NCBI GenBank assembly: GCA_038324085.1
Contig: JBBQHP010000001.1
Location: forward strand, 1-64,000
Direction: 5' to 3'
DNA length: 64,000 nucleotides
From: Ga0077523 sp038324085
GTDB lineage: Bacteria > Pseudomonadota > Gammaproteobacteria > Burkholderiales > Ga0077523
In this document: one piece after another, positions 43,470-52,371 of the stretch
How positions within the stretch are numbered: position 1 is the first letter of the stretch
Layout of the letters: every line of letters starts with the position of its first letter
The notes under the pieces: model-generated
What the model was told of the DNA's origin: nothing
The model's input: the letters and a program-made list of their open reading frames with translations, nothing else
Databases searched by the model: none
Position numbers and translations under genes: made by a program

Positions 43470-44588
43470 ATGAAGAATCTCGCAACGCTGTCCGCGATCA
43501 CCATCGCCGCTTCGGTGGCGCTGGTGCCCTCCACCGGTATCGCGGGAGTCATCGGATTCCTCGGGAACTTCGACGTGATCAACGACACGGGGAGCACAGC
43601 CCACGGTTTCGAGATCGAGCTCGAAGATCTGCACAGCTCCGACATCACGGACACCTTCGGCGGCCCCGGGCGGGGCTTCCCCAGCGGTCGCGGATTCGAT
43701 CCGGCGACCAGCGTGGAACGCTACGGGGCACCCACCATCACCGAATATACCAACGGCGCCGTCTTCGGCACCAGGATCACCTACACCGGCCTGTTCGACA
43801 GCGTCTCGCAGAGCTGGGACTACGGCACCCCCAGCGGCACCTTCATCACCCCGGGCGACAACTGCTGGTCCGGCGGGGGGGTCGGCTATGGTGCCGGCAC
43901 GCCCTGCGATCATTTCGGCGTCGGCACCACCAAGAACGCGACCAAGACCACGTACAGCTGGCTGGTCGAAACGCCGACGCCCGGCACATTGAGCAACGGC
44001 GTGGTGACCTTGCCTGCACCGGTCTGGAATGTCATTCCCGCAGCACCGCCCCCGGTGGGCCAGCCGCCGGCACCGCCCGTCGTCGCTGCGGCGATAGAAG
44101 CTCCCGATCCGGTCAACCTGCCCGGGCAGGAACCGCAGTTCGGCGAAGCCGTCTGGGTCAAGGTATATACAACGGAGTTGCAGGAAGCTCCGAGGCTCGA
44201 AGATCTGGTCGCGGGCAATCCCAAGGTCGAACAGGCGGAGACCGAGATCGAGTGGCAGCTGCTGCAGAAGGATCCGGGTAATCCCGCCGCCGGTCAGCTC
44301 GAAAGCGGCCTCGGCGTCCCCGTGGGTCCGGACGCAGCGTCGATTCTGCGCCGTTACGAGTTCTTCAAGTTCTCTGGCATGTACGATCCCGTCGACCACG
44401 AAGCCCGGTTCGACCAGGGTTTCGGCGATTCGAACCCCGGTCCCAATGATGTCGGCATCTACCTCGGGGCCCAGAATGGCGCAGCCAATTTCAACCTGGC
44501 TGCGGTTCCGGAACCGGAGACCTACGCGCTGCTGCTCGGTGGACTCGGTCTGATCGCTGCGGTCACCCGCCGCCGGCACCGCGGCTGA
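43470..44588 (+). CDS. PEP-CTERM sorting-domain exported protein
   Basis: The protein has 372 residues. An N-terminal signal peptide (MKNLATLSAITIAASVALV) precedes a Gly/Thr/Pro-rich extracellular body with many aromatic and Asp residues. It ends in the exosortase sorting signal VPEPETYALLLGGLGLIAAV followed by the basic tail TRRRHRG. Exosortase EpsH/XrtA recognises this tripartite tail and anchors or releases the protein into the exopolysaccharide matrix. No exosortase gene is in the window. The body has no recognised domain; a proline-rich linker ('PAAPPPVGQPPAPPVVAAA') divides it in two. Confidence 0.92.
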   Translation: MKNLATLSAITIAASVALVPSTGIAGVIGFLGNFDVINDTGSTAHGFEIELEDLHSSDITDTFGGPGRGFPSGRGFDPATSVERYGAPTITEYTNGAVFGTRITYTGLFDSVSQSWDYGTPSGTFITPGDNCWSGGGVGYGAGTPCDHFGVGTTKNATKTTYSWLVETPTPGTLSNGVVTLPAPVWNVIPAAPPPVGQPPAPPVVAAAIEAPDPVNLPGQEPQFGEAVWVKVYTTELQEAPRLEDLVAGNPKVEQAETEIEWQLLQKDPGNPAAGQLESGLGVPVGPDAASILRRYEFFKFSGMYDPVDHEARFDQGFGDSNPGPNDVGIYLGAQNGAANFNLAAVPEPETYALLLGGLGLIAAVTRRRHRG

Positions 44589-44760
44589 GCCCGTCTCGAT
44601 CCCCCTGGACAGGGAGAATCGCTCCGTTCGGGGTCGTCGGGCGGCATCGGCCACCCGCGCGGGCGTACTTCGCCGAAGTCCCGCGCATGTACAAATTCCC
44701 GAATGCGTGTTCCCATGGGGAAGCGGCCGACTTTTCGCCGGGCAAACAGGAGCCAACGCC

Positions 44761-45006
44761 ATGAACACCGCCGCCCATCACGACCCCGTTACCGAAGATG
44801 CCGCTCGCCTGCTGGCGATCGTCAAGGGAGCCGCCTATCTCGTCGCGCTGCTGCGCCAGGGACGGGTGGAGGACGCCGACCCCGTCGACCAGATGTGGCT
44901 CAACCACGAACTCGACGACATCCTCGATGAACTCGAACCGATGCTCGATCGCACCGGCCACCTCTCCGACTATCAGGACGTGCATCGCAATCTGCGTGTG
45001 CTGTAG
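44761..45006 (+). CDS. Small acidic helical protein of unknown function
   Basis: The protein has 81 residues from an ATG behind CAGGAG. It is rich in Asp, Glu and Leu ('LNHELDDILDELEPMLDRTG') and likely all-helical, with no signal peptide or membrane span. I do not recognise it. It lies 172 bp after the PEP-CTERM gene and is followed by a strong hairpin terminator. Confidence 0.6.
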   Translation: MNTAAHHDPVTEDAARLLAIVKGAAYLVALLRQGRVEDADPVDQMWLNHELDDILDELEPMLDRTGHLSDYQDVHRNLRVL

Positions 45007-45050
45007 CGCCGACGAGCCTTGACGGGCGGGCCTCACGGGCCGCCGGACAG

Positions 45051-45079
45051 AACGGGCGGATGGTCACCATCTGCCCGTT
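45051..45079. terminator. Bidirectional terminator between small gene and RND pump
   Basis: AACGGGCGGATGG (45051-45063) pairs with CCATCTGCCCGTT (45067-45079) over 13 positions with one G-T pair and a TCA loop. It is placed between two convergent stop codons, six bases from that of the pump gene. Confidence 0.6.
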
Positions 45080-45084
45080 TCCAT

Positions 45085-48000
45085 TCATGGGCCGGGAACG
45101 TCCTTGCGCTCGAAACGGCCGAAGTGCAGCAACACGGTCGGCAGGATCAGCAGATTGAGCACCGTCGAGGTCACCAGACCGCCGACGATGATCGTGGCCA
45201 TGGGACCTTCGATCTCGCGGCCGGGCTGACCCGAGCCGAGCGCCAGCGGCAGCAGTCCCAGCGAAGTCACGAGCGCGGTCATCAGGATCGACGGCAGCCG
45301 CTCGGCCGCGCCGCGCAGCATGGTCTGCAGGTTCCACGGTGCGCCCTCCTGCTCCACGAGATATTGATAGTGCGACACCAGCATGATGGAGTTGCGCAGC
45401 GTGATGCCGAACAGGGTGACGAACCCCACCAGTGAGCCGAGGGTCATCCAGCCGCCCTGGAACAGCACGGCCACCACGCCGCCGACGAGCGCGAAAGGCA
45501 GGTTGAGGAACGCGACCCCGAGGTTGCGCAGATTGTTGAATGCGAGGTAGAGCAGCACGAAGATGCCGAAGCCCGCCATCAGGGAATGGAATATCAGCCG
45601 CTCGCGCGCCTTCACGGAGGCCTCGGCTTCGCCGGTCAGCACCAGATAGTTGCCCTCGGACAGGTGCACCTTCTCCGCGAGGGCGCGATGCACGTCCTTG
45701 GAGAAATCGCCGAGATCGCGCCCTTCGATGTTGGCCGTGACGGTCTGCACCCGCTTGCCGCCCTGGTGCAGGATCTTGTAACGACCGGAGCCCATCGACA
45801 CGTCGGCAACGTCGCGCAGTCGCACCAGGGTGCCGGCGGCCGAACGCAGGGGCAATGACTCCACCTGTGCCGGCACGCGTCGATCCGCGGGGGCAAGCAC
45901 GGTGACGACATCGATGGGACGGCTGCCTTCGTAGACCTGACCCACGCGCGCGCCCTCGTAGGCGGTCCGAATCGCGTCGAGCACCTCGCGCGGCGTGAAG
46001 CCGAGCGGCGCCAGGCGTTCCTGCCGCAGACGGATCGTCAGTTGTGGCGTGCCCGCGGGTGCCTGCACCTGGATGTCGGTCGATCCCTTGATCGCCGCGA
46101 TCGCGTCCGCGACCTCGCGAGCGTCCTGGTCGAGCAGATCGAGGTCCGTGCCGTACAGGCTCACGACCAGCGCGGACGGAAAGCCGGAAATGGTCTCCTC
46201 GATGCGCTCGGTCAGAAAGGTATTCACCGAGAACGTAAGTCCGGGATAGGCACCGCGCGCGCCGCCCAGGATCTCGCGGATCTCGCGCAGGATGCGCGTC
46301 TGCTCGGAGCCTTCGAGCGCGCCCACCTCGACTTCGAACTCGCTGTAATGGGGACCGAAGGTGTCGGCGCCGTTCTGCGCGCGTCCGACCCACTGCGCCA
46401 CCGACTTCACGCCCCGCACCGCGTCCAGCGCCTTTGTCAGCTGGGTGCCGATGCGCAGCGTCTCTTCCTCGGACGTTCCCGGCACGGCGGTCATGTGGAT
46501 CACGTAGTGGCCTTCCTTGAGCGACGGAATGAACTCTCCCGAGAACAGCGGGATCGCCGCGAGTCCCACCAGGATGACCCCGCCGGTCAGCGCGAGCACC
46601 CGACCCGGATGACGCTCGATCCGGCCCAGCAATGCGAGGTAGCCCGGCTTTATGCGCCGCACGAACGGTGGGTCGTCGGCCCTCAGGACGCCTCGCGCCA
46701 GCATCAGGAAGCACAAGGCGGGGGTCAGCGTCATCGCCACGACGAGCGAAGCGAGGATGGCCAGGATGTAGGCCAGCCCGAGGGGCGAGAACAGCTTGCC
46801 GCCGATACCGCCGAAGGTCAGCAGCGGAACGAACACGAGCGCGACGATGAAGGTGGCGAACACCACCGAGCCGCGCACTTCCACCGAAGCGTTCAGCGCC
46901 ACTTCCGCATCGCGGAGCGGGCTGCCGATCGACCGGTTCTCGCGCAGGCGCCGGAAGATGTTCTCGGTGTCGATGATGGCATCGTCCACCACCTCACCGA
47001 GCGCGATGGCGAGGCCGCCCAGCACCATGATGTTGAGCGGCTCACCGAGCGCCGTCAGCATCAGCACGGCGCCGAGCAGTGACACGGGAATTGCCGTGGT
47101 GCAGATGAACGCGGTGCGCGCGTTGAAGAGGAACAGGAACAGCACGACGATCACCAGGGTCGAGCCCACGATGATGTCGAAGCGCACGTTGGTGACGGCG
47201 GTCTCGATGAAGTTGGCCGGTCGGAACAGTTTGTCGTGCAGCGTGACCTTCTCGCGCACCATCAGCGGCGCGAGCTCGGCCAATGCCACTTCGAGATTCC
47301 TGGAGACCGCCAGCGTGTTGCTGCCGAGCTGGCCCTGGACCATCAGGAACACGCCCGGCGTGCCGTCGATCTCGGCCGCGCTGATCGGCGCAGCGGCACC
47401 TTCCACGACCTGCGCGACGTCGGCGAGGCGCAGCATCTGCGTGCCGGTATCGCGCAGCAGGACGCGGCCGAGTTCCTCCGGCGTCGACGGCTGACCTTCG
47501 CTGATGATGCCGATGCGCTGATTGGGACCGGGCAGATAGCCGGCCGAGAGCACCCCGGTCGCATTGCGCGCTGCGCTCACCACGGCGTCGAGCGAGAGTC
47601 CGAAGCGGATCAGGCGTTGCGGGTCGACCTGGATCTGCCATTCGCGCACGCGGCCGCCGAAGACGTTGACTTCCGCCACGCCCTCCACGGACAGGAGGTG
47701 CGGCCGGACCACGGCGTCGGCCAGGCTGCGCAACTCGGTGAGCGAACGCGCGCCGGACGTCAGGCCCACGCCCAGCACCGTGCTTGCCGAGGACGTGAGC
47801 GGTGTTATCGCCGGCGCCGTGACGCCTGCCGGAAGTCGGCCCGCCAGCGCGGCGATGCGCTCGGAAACGACCTGCCGGTTGCGGTAGATATCGGACCCGT
47901 CCTCGAACAGGACGGTGACCACCGACAGTCCCGGGATCGATTGCGAGCGCAATGTCTCGACACCCGACACGCCGAGCAGCGCGTTCTCGATCGCCTGCGT

Positions 48001-48195
48001 GACCTGCATCTCGACCAGTTCCGCGGAGAGTCCCGGCGCCTCGGTCTGGATCACGACCTGGGTCGGGGAGAATTCCGGGAACACATCCACGCGCGCGTGC
48101 TGCAGCGTGAACACGCCATACGCGACCATCATGAGGGCGAGCGCGACCACCACGCCGGGAAAGCGGATGGAGAACCGGACCAGGGCAGTGATCAT
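45085..48195 (-). CDS. Heavy-metal-type (CzcA-like) RND efflux pump
   Basis: The protein has 1036 residues with 12 predicted membrane spans. The N-terminus 'RFSIRFPGVVVALALMMVA' and overall pattern 'DVFPEFSPTQVVIQTEAPGL' are those of the CzcA/CusA (HME) branch. TM4, however, reads 'GEVVDDAIIDTENIFRRLRE': it has the paired Asp of drug pumps rather than the usual metal-pump VDG. It should export a metal ion or small organic substrate across the envelope with the adaptor and TolC-like genes upstream. The gene order pump-adaptor-channel, read right to left, forms one operon with ndh. The ribosome site is weak. Confidence 0.92.
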   Translation of the reverse strand: MITALVRFSIRFPGVVVALALMMVAYGVFTLQHARVDVFPEFSPTQVVIQTEAPGLSAELVEMQVTQAIENALLGVSGVETLRSQSIPGLSVVTVLFEDGSDIYRNRQVVSERIAALAGRLPAGVTAPAITPLTSSASTVLGVGLTSGARSLTELRSLADAVVRPHLLSVEGVAEVNVFGGRVREWQIQVDPQRLIRFGLSLDAVVSAARNATGVLSAGYLPGPNQRIGIISEGQPSTPEELGRVLLRDTGTQMLRLADVAQVVEGAAAPISAAEIDGTPGVFLMVQGQLGSNTLAVSRNLEVALAELAPLMVREKVTLHDKLFRPANFIETAVTNVRFDIIVGSTLVIVVLFLFLFNARTAFICTTAIPVSLLGAVLMLTALGEPLNIMVLGGLAIALGEVVDDAIIDTENIFRRLRENRSIGSPLRDAEVALNASVEVRGSVVFATFIVALVFVPLLTFGGIGGKLFSPLGLAYILAILASLVVAMTLTPALCFLMLARGVLRADDPPFVRRIKPGYLALLGRIERHPGRVLALTGGVILVGLAAIPLFSGEFIPSLKEGHYVIHMTAVPGTSEEETLRIGTQLTKALDAVRGVKSVAQWVGRAQNGADTFGPHYSEFEVEVGALEGSEQTRILREIREILGGARGAYPGLTFSVNTFLTERIEETISGFPSALVVSLYGTDLDLLDQDAREVADAIAAIKGSTDIQVQAPAGTPQLTIRLRQERLAPLGFTPREVLDAIRTAYEGARVGQVYEGSRPIDVVTVLAPADRRVPAQVESLPLRSAAGTLVRLRDVADVSMGSGRYKILHQGGKRVQTVTANIEGRDLGDFSKDVHRALAEKVHLSEGNYLVLTGEAEASVKARERLIFHSLMAGFGIFVLLYLAFNNLRNLGVAFLNLPFALVGGVVAVLFQGGWMTLGSLVGFVTLFGITLRNSIMLVSHYQYLVEQEGAPWNLQTMLRGAAERLPSILMTALVTSLGLLPLALGSGQPGREIEGPMATIIVGGLVTSTVLNLLILPTVLLHFGRFERKDVPGP

Positions 48196-48230
48196 CGGGC
48201 GCTCGGATGCAGGATAAGAATCCTCACGGC

Positions 48231-48260
48231 GCCCGGCGCACGAGCAGCCGCGCGCCGGGC
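48231..48260. repeat. Intergenic hairpin between adaptor and pump genes
   Basis: GCCCGGCGC (48231-48239) pairs with GCGCCGGGC (48252-48260) around a 12-base loop. It may stabilise or partly attenuate the mRNA between the adaptor and pump cistrons. Confidence 0.4.
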
Positions 48261-48310
48261 AGGCAATGCCTCGGGGAACGGCAGCGCAGCGCGCACTCCT
48301 GGAAGCTCAC

Positions 48311-49372
48311 TCAGTCCTCGTTCTCGTTGCGGATACGGTATTCCAGCTCTTCCGACAGCAGCAGCTGCGCACCGGTCACCACGACCGGCTCGCCCGGCTC
48401 CAGCCCTTCGGTGTTGAACCAGCCCCCCGGAACCAGGCGGTTGGCGCTCACCGCCGTGCGCACGAAGCGGTCCGCGTCGCGCTGAACGTAGATCCACGGT
48501 CGGCCCGCGTGCCAGACCACGGCGCGTTCCGGAACGATCACGCCTTTCGCCTTGCCCTCGCCCGTGGAGAGGTAACCCGTCACGCGCGCGCCCGAGCGCA
48601 GCCCGGCCGCGCCGACGCGATAGAACCAGGTCGATCCGATCGCTCCGGGGGCGGCGCCGGGGGCCGCCGACAGCAGGCGCGCCCTGGCGCGCGTACCGCC
48701 TCCGGTGGGTTCGATGGACATCGGCCTCGTGAGCAGCGCGCGTTCGAGCTCGTGCGGAATGTTCATCTGAACCACGACTTCTCGTTGATCGAGCAGCAGT
48801 GGAAACTCCGTGCTGGCCGGGTTGGCGGCCATCTCGGTGAGCGGCTCGCCCCAGCCCGCGCGCAATGCTTCTCGCACGCTGCGGCGCTCGGACTCGGCGA
48901 TCGCGAGGCGATCGCGATCGGCCTTCCACTGCGCTTCGGCGGCGAGCATCGCGCGTTCCGAGACGTTGCGGTCATCCCGGAACAGCGCCGCCGCGCGCTG
49001 GTATTCGGTCTCGCTCGCAGCGGCAGTGGCCCGCAGGGCGCGCACCGTGCCTTCCTGAGCGACGAGACGTCCGCGCGCTTCGATCAACGGCTTCAGGTCG
49101 ACGACGACGCCGTAGACCTCGATGCTCGCTTCAGCCTCGGCCGCATCGAGCTGCGCGATCTCGATGCCGCTCACCGAGCGCTCGGTCGCCCCGATGCGCA
49201 ATTCCCCCGGCCCGATCTTCTCGTCCGCGACAGTCTGGGAGCCGATGGACTCGCCCCGTTCACGCGCCAGCTCGCGGTACTCGTCGCGACCGAACCAGAT
49301 CGTCGTGCCGGCGAGCACCAGCGCCAATACGGACGCGACGACCGCGAACGAATGTCCACCTCGGTCGGTCAT
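48311..49372 (-). CDS. RND efflux periplasmic adaptor, CzcB-like
   Basis: The protein has 353 residues. A single N-terminal membrane anchor ('FAVVASVLALVLAGTTIWFG') is followed by a periplasmic helical hairpin rich in Ala, Glu and Arg ('RGRLVAQEGTVRALRATAAA') and a C-terminal membrane-proximal barrel ('KGVIVPERAVVWHAGRPWIY', 'GEPVVVTGAQLLLSEELEY'). It would bridge the pump and the TolC-like channel. It has no His-rich metal-binding N-terminus of the kind CzcB has, so metal specificity is uncertain. It is read in the same direction as its neighbours, 87 bp after the channel gene. Confidence 0.88.
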   Translation of the reverse strand: MTDRGGHSFAVVASVLALVLAGTTIWFGRDEYRELARERGESIGSQTVADEKIGPGELRIGATERSVSGIEIAQLDAAEAEASIEVYGVVVDLKPLIEARGRLVAQEGTVRALRATAAASETEYQRAAALFRDDRNVSERAMLAAEAQWKADRDRLAIAESERRSVREALRAGWGEPLTEMAANPASTEFPLLLDQREVVVQMNIPHELERALLTRPMSIEPTGGGTRARARLLSAAPGAAPGAIGSTWFYRVGAAGLRSGARVTGYLSTGEGKAKGVIVPERAVVWHAGRPWIYVQRDADRFVRTAVSANRLVPGGWFNTEGLEPGEPVVVTGAQLLLSEELEYRIRNENED

Positions 49373-49459
49373 GGCGTGGCCTTCGTGATGCCGGTACCGG
49401 GTGCCGACGCGCCGGTCGGGTACCGGGCCGCGTGCGTCGCGAAGCGGGCGGCGATGCTT

Positions 49460-50917
49460 TCAGTCATTGTCGATCAGCGCCGGATTCGGCGCGGCCTCCG
49501 CCGGGGCGCTGGCGCCCAGCGGCGTGGTGACAAGATCGGGGTTGTCGAGCGGACGCTGGAGCGCGTCTTCCAGTGCCGAGAGGCCCTGCTGCGCCTCGAG
49601 CATCGCCACCACCGCGGTGCGCTCGGTGGCGACCGCTTCCAGGCGCGCCTGCACCAGGTCGACGCGATCGGCGTAGCCGCGATCAAACTGGCGTTCCGCC
49701 TGGGCCCGGCGCGCCGCAGCCGCGACGATCTGCGCCTCGGCGGCGCTCTGGGCTTCCCAGGCGAGGCGGTAGCGGGACGTCGCCGCCGCGGCCTCGGCGA
49801 TGATCGATGCCTGCAGCGCCAGGAAGGCCTTCTCTTCCACTTCGCGGCGAGCCTCGGCTTCGGCAATCAGCGCCCGCGTGCGTGCCCGCGGCGGGATCAG
49901 CGCGAGAAAGGCGATCGACCAGATGCTCTCGTCGACGTCCCAGAAATAGCCGGGCACCAGCGTCAGATCCGGATACTGACGCGCGACTTCCAGTTTCACC
50001 GCCGCCTCCGCTGCCGCGTAATCGGCGAGCTTGCGGCGCAGGTCGATGCGATTGAGCAGCGCGGCCCGCGTGACCTCCGCTTCATCCGGGGGGGCCATGG
50101 GTTTCGCCAGCTCGGAGAAATCGAGCACCGCGTGCGCGATCTCCGCCAACGGCACGCTCACGGCCTCGGCCACACCGGACAGCGCCTGATCGCGACGCAC
50201 ACCGGCGCGCTTGAGCGCGACATCCGTTTCCGTCTGGCGCAGGCGCAGCAAGCTGACATCCGTGGCCGACGCGTATCCCTGCGCTTCGCGCCGCTGCATC
50301 AAGGCGACCAGTTGCTTGCGCTCCTCCTGCTCGAGCGAGAGCGCGTGCCAGGTTCGATCGGCGACGTACAGTTCGACGAAGTGCCGCCGCAGCCGGCTGC
50401 GGACACGCCACGCGGCCACCCCCACTTCCACGTCGGCAGCCGCCTCGAGCCGCTCGAGTTGCTCGGTGCGCTTTCCGCGTTTGTCACCGATGTCGATGGG
50501 CAAACCCACCAGCACGCCGAGCCCCCACGGCGTGTCGCCGGAAGCCACCCCGGCATTGTGCTCCGGGCGCACCGTGAGCGAGATCGGCTGGCGCACGCGC
50601 GAGGTCCGCGTCTCGGCCGCCGACAGGCGCGCACGCGCACGGGCGAGTTCGATCTCAGGATGATGGAACACCGCCGCCAACGTGAGCGCGGGCAAGTCCC
50701 ACTGCACGCGCGGCCATGGGGTGGATGGCTGCCCCTGCGCGATCAGATACTCGTGCAGGGCGCCGGATGCAAGCGAGCGATTCCGGCTGGCGGCGATACC
50801 GGCCTCCGGGTCGAGCGGCCTGGGCCGGTAGACCTCGCGGGCACAACCGGACAGGACCGCGGCGGCAATGGTCGCCGCGACCAGCGCCACGCTGCCGTTC
50901 AGGCGTCGAACGTGCAT
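49460..50917 (-). CDS. TolC-family outer-membrane efflux lipoprotein
   Basis: The protein has 485 residues. A lipoprotein signal with lipobox 'AVLSGC' (Cys25) is followed by the paired long coiled-coil helices of the outer-membrane efflux family: 'HHPEIELARARARLSAAETR' and the repeat 'QFDRGYADRVDLVQARLEAV'. It is the exit duct of the tripartite pump. The ATG at 50917 shares its first base with the ndh stop (TGATG), so the two are translationally coupled. The C-terminus is Pro/Ala-rich. Confidence 0.9.
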   Translation of the reverse strand: MHVRRLNGSVALVAATIAAAVLSGCAREVYRPRPLDPEAGIAASRNRSLASGALHEYLIAQGQPSTPWPRVQWDLPALTLAAVFHHPEIELARARARLSAAETRTSRVRQPISLTVRPEHNAGVASGDTPWGLGVLVGLPIDIGDKRGKRTEQLERLEAAADVEVGVAAWRVRSRLRRHFVELYVADRTWHALSLEQEERKQLVALMQRREAQGYASATDVSLLRLRQTETDVALKRAGVRRDQALSGVAEAVSVPLAEIAHAVLDFSELAKPMAPPDEAEVTRAALLNRIDLRRKLADYAAAEAAVKLEVARQYPDLTLVPGYFWDVDESIWSIAFLALIPPRARTRALIAEAEARREVEEKAFLALQASIIAEAAAATSRYRLAWEAQSAAEAQIVAAAARRAQAERQFDRGYADRVDLVQARLEAVATERTAVVAMLEAQQGLSALEDALQRPLDNPDLVTTPLGASAPAEAAPNPALIDND

Positions 50918-52254
50918 CAGTGCAACTTGACGTGGGGTTCGGTGCGTCGCGTGATCAGACGGGCGAGGGTATCGAGCGCGACCTTCAGGAACCCGTGGAG
51001 CGCCAGTTCGTGCATTTTGTAGAGCGACCGGTACATCAGCCCGGCGAAGATGCCTTCGACCATCAGCGAGCCGCGCGAGATGCTGCCCATCAGACTGCCC
51101 ACGGTGCTGTAGTCCCCGAGAGACACGAGCGATCCGAAATCGCGATAGGTCCAGGGCGGCACCGCGCGACCCTCGAGCAGACGCGGCAGCCACTTCGCGA
51201 GGTGCGAGGCCTGTTGGTGCGCGGACTGGGCACGTGGCGGCACGAAGCCTTTCTTCTCGGGCCACGGGCAGGCCGCGCAGTCGCCGATCGCGAAGATCGA
51301 TGCGTCGCGCGTGGTGGTGAGCGACTGCGTGACCAGCAGCTGGTTCATGCGATTCGTCTCGAGACCGTCGATCTCCTTCAGGAAGTCGGGTGCCTTGATG
51401 CCCGCGGCCCAGACGACCAGTTCGGCCGGCACCTCGCGACCGCTCGCGGTCTTGAGGCCCTGCGCGGTGACTTCCGTGACGCGCTCGCCGGTGCGGACTT
51501 CGACTTTCAGCTTCTCCAGCAGCCGCTGGGTCGCCTCCGACAGTCGCTCGGGCAATGCCGGCAGGATGCGCGGCGCGGCCTCGACGATCGTGATCTTGAG
51601 ATCGCGTTCGGGATCGATGCGGTCGAGGCCGAAGGCCACCAGCTCGCGGGTCGTGTTGTGCAGCTCCGCCGACAATTCCACCCCGGTGGCACCGGCGCCG
51701 ATGATGGCGACGTGCAATTGACCCGGTCCGAGCGGCTCGGTCTGACCGTTGGCGCGCAGACAGGCATTGAGCAGGCGCGAGCGGAAGCGCTCGGCTTCGC
51801 CGGGAGTGTCGAGCGCGATGGCGAACTGCGCCGCGCCGGGGGTGCCGAAATCGTTGGTCTGGCTGCCGACCGCGAGCACGAGCGTGTCGTAGGACAACTC
51901 GCGCCGCGGCAGGACTTCCGCGCCGGTCTCCTGGTCGAGCAGAGGCGAGAGCAGGAGGATCTTGCGCGAGCAGTCGAGTCCGTCCATGCGACCGAGCTGG
52001 AAATCGAAGTGATGCCAGCGGGCCTGCGCGAGGTAATCGAGGTCGTGATCGTCCTGGTCCATGCTGCCGGCGGCGACCTGATGCAGCAACGGCTTCCACA
52101 GGTGGGTGCGCGAGCGGTCGATCAGGGTGATGCGTGCGCGCCCCTTGCGGCCGAGCCCGTCGCCCAGGCGCGTGGCGAGCTCGAGCCCGCCGGCCCCGCC
52201 GCCGACGATGACGATGCGATGCCTTGCGCCCGGGGCCTGCCGAACTGAGGTCAT
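50917..52254 (-). CDS. ndh: Type II NADH dehydrogenase (NDH-2)
   Basis: The protein has 445 residues. FAD-binding 'RIVIVGGGAGGLELATRLGD' and NADH-binding 'VAIIGAGATGVELSAELHNT' Rossmann motifs frame the domain. The NDH-2 hallmarks 'WAAGIKA', 'IFAIGDCAACPWPEKKGFVP' and 'PPRAQSAHQQASHLA' follow, with a C-terminal amphipathic region for membrane attachment. It oxidises NADH and reduces quinone without pumping protons. The gene heads the operon that continues into the TolC, adaptor and pump genes, an unusual partner. It is divergent from the kinase gene. Confidence 0.93.
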   Translation of the reverse strand: MTSVRQAPGARHRIVIVGGGAGGLELATRLGDGLGRKGRARITLIDRSRTHLWKPLLHQVAAGSMDQDDHDLDYLAQARWHHFDFQLGRMDGLDCSRKILLLSPLLDQETGAEVLPRRELSYDTLVLAVGSQTNDFGTPGAAQFAIALDTPGEAERFRSRLLNACLRANGQTEPLGPGQLHVAIIGAGATGVELSAELHNTTRELVAFGLDRIDPERDLKITIVEAAPRILPALPERLSEATQRLLEKLKVEVRTGERVTEVTAQGLKTASGREVPAELVVWAAGIKAPDFLKEIDGLETNRMNQLLVTQSLTTTRDASIFAIGDCAACPWPEKKGFVPPRAQSAHQQASHLAKWLPRLLEGRAVPPWTYRDFGSLVSLGDYSTVGSLMGSISRGSLMVEGIFAGLMYRSLYKMHELALHGFLKVALDTLARLITRRTEPHVKLH

Positions 52255-52339
52255 GCGATGGTCCAGAGAGCTGTCCAGCCGAGAGGATAGAGGAAAGCGC
52301 CGCAGACCCGGAAGTGGCACGCCGTGGCGCGGTACCGCA

Positions 52340-52345
52340 TACAAT
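52340..52345 (+). promoter_or_regulatory. Candidate -10 element of the Ser/Thr kinase gene
   Basis: TACAAT sits 27 bases before the preferred kinase start. This position argues against the GTG at 52324, which would lie upstream of the transcription start. No good -35 is visible. Confidence 0.35.
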
Positions 52346-52371
52346 CGGCCACGGGAGTCATGAGGGCAGCC

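Noticed and set aside
52315..52330. TGGCAC-like sigma-54 promoter before the Ser/Thr kinase gene
   Set aside because: The GG and GC dinucleotides are not ten bases apart, which sigma-54 requires.
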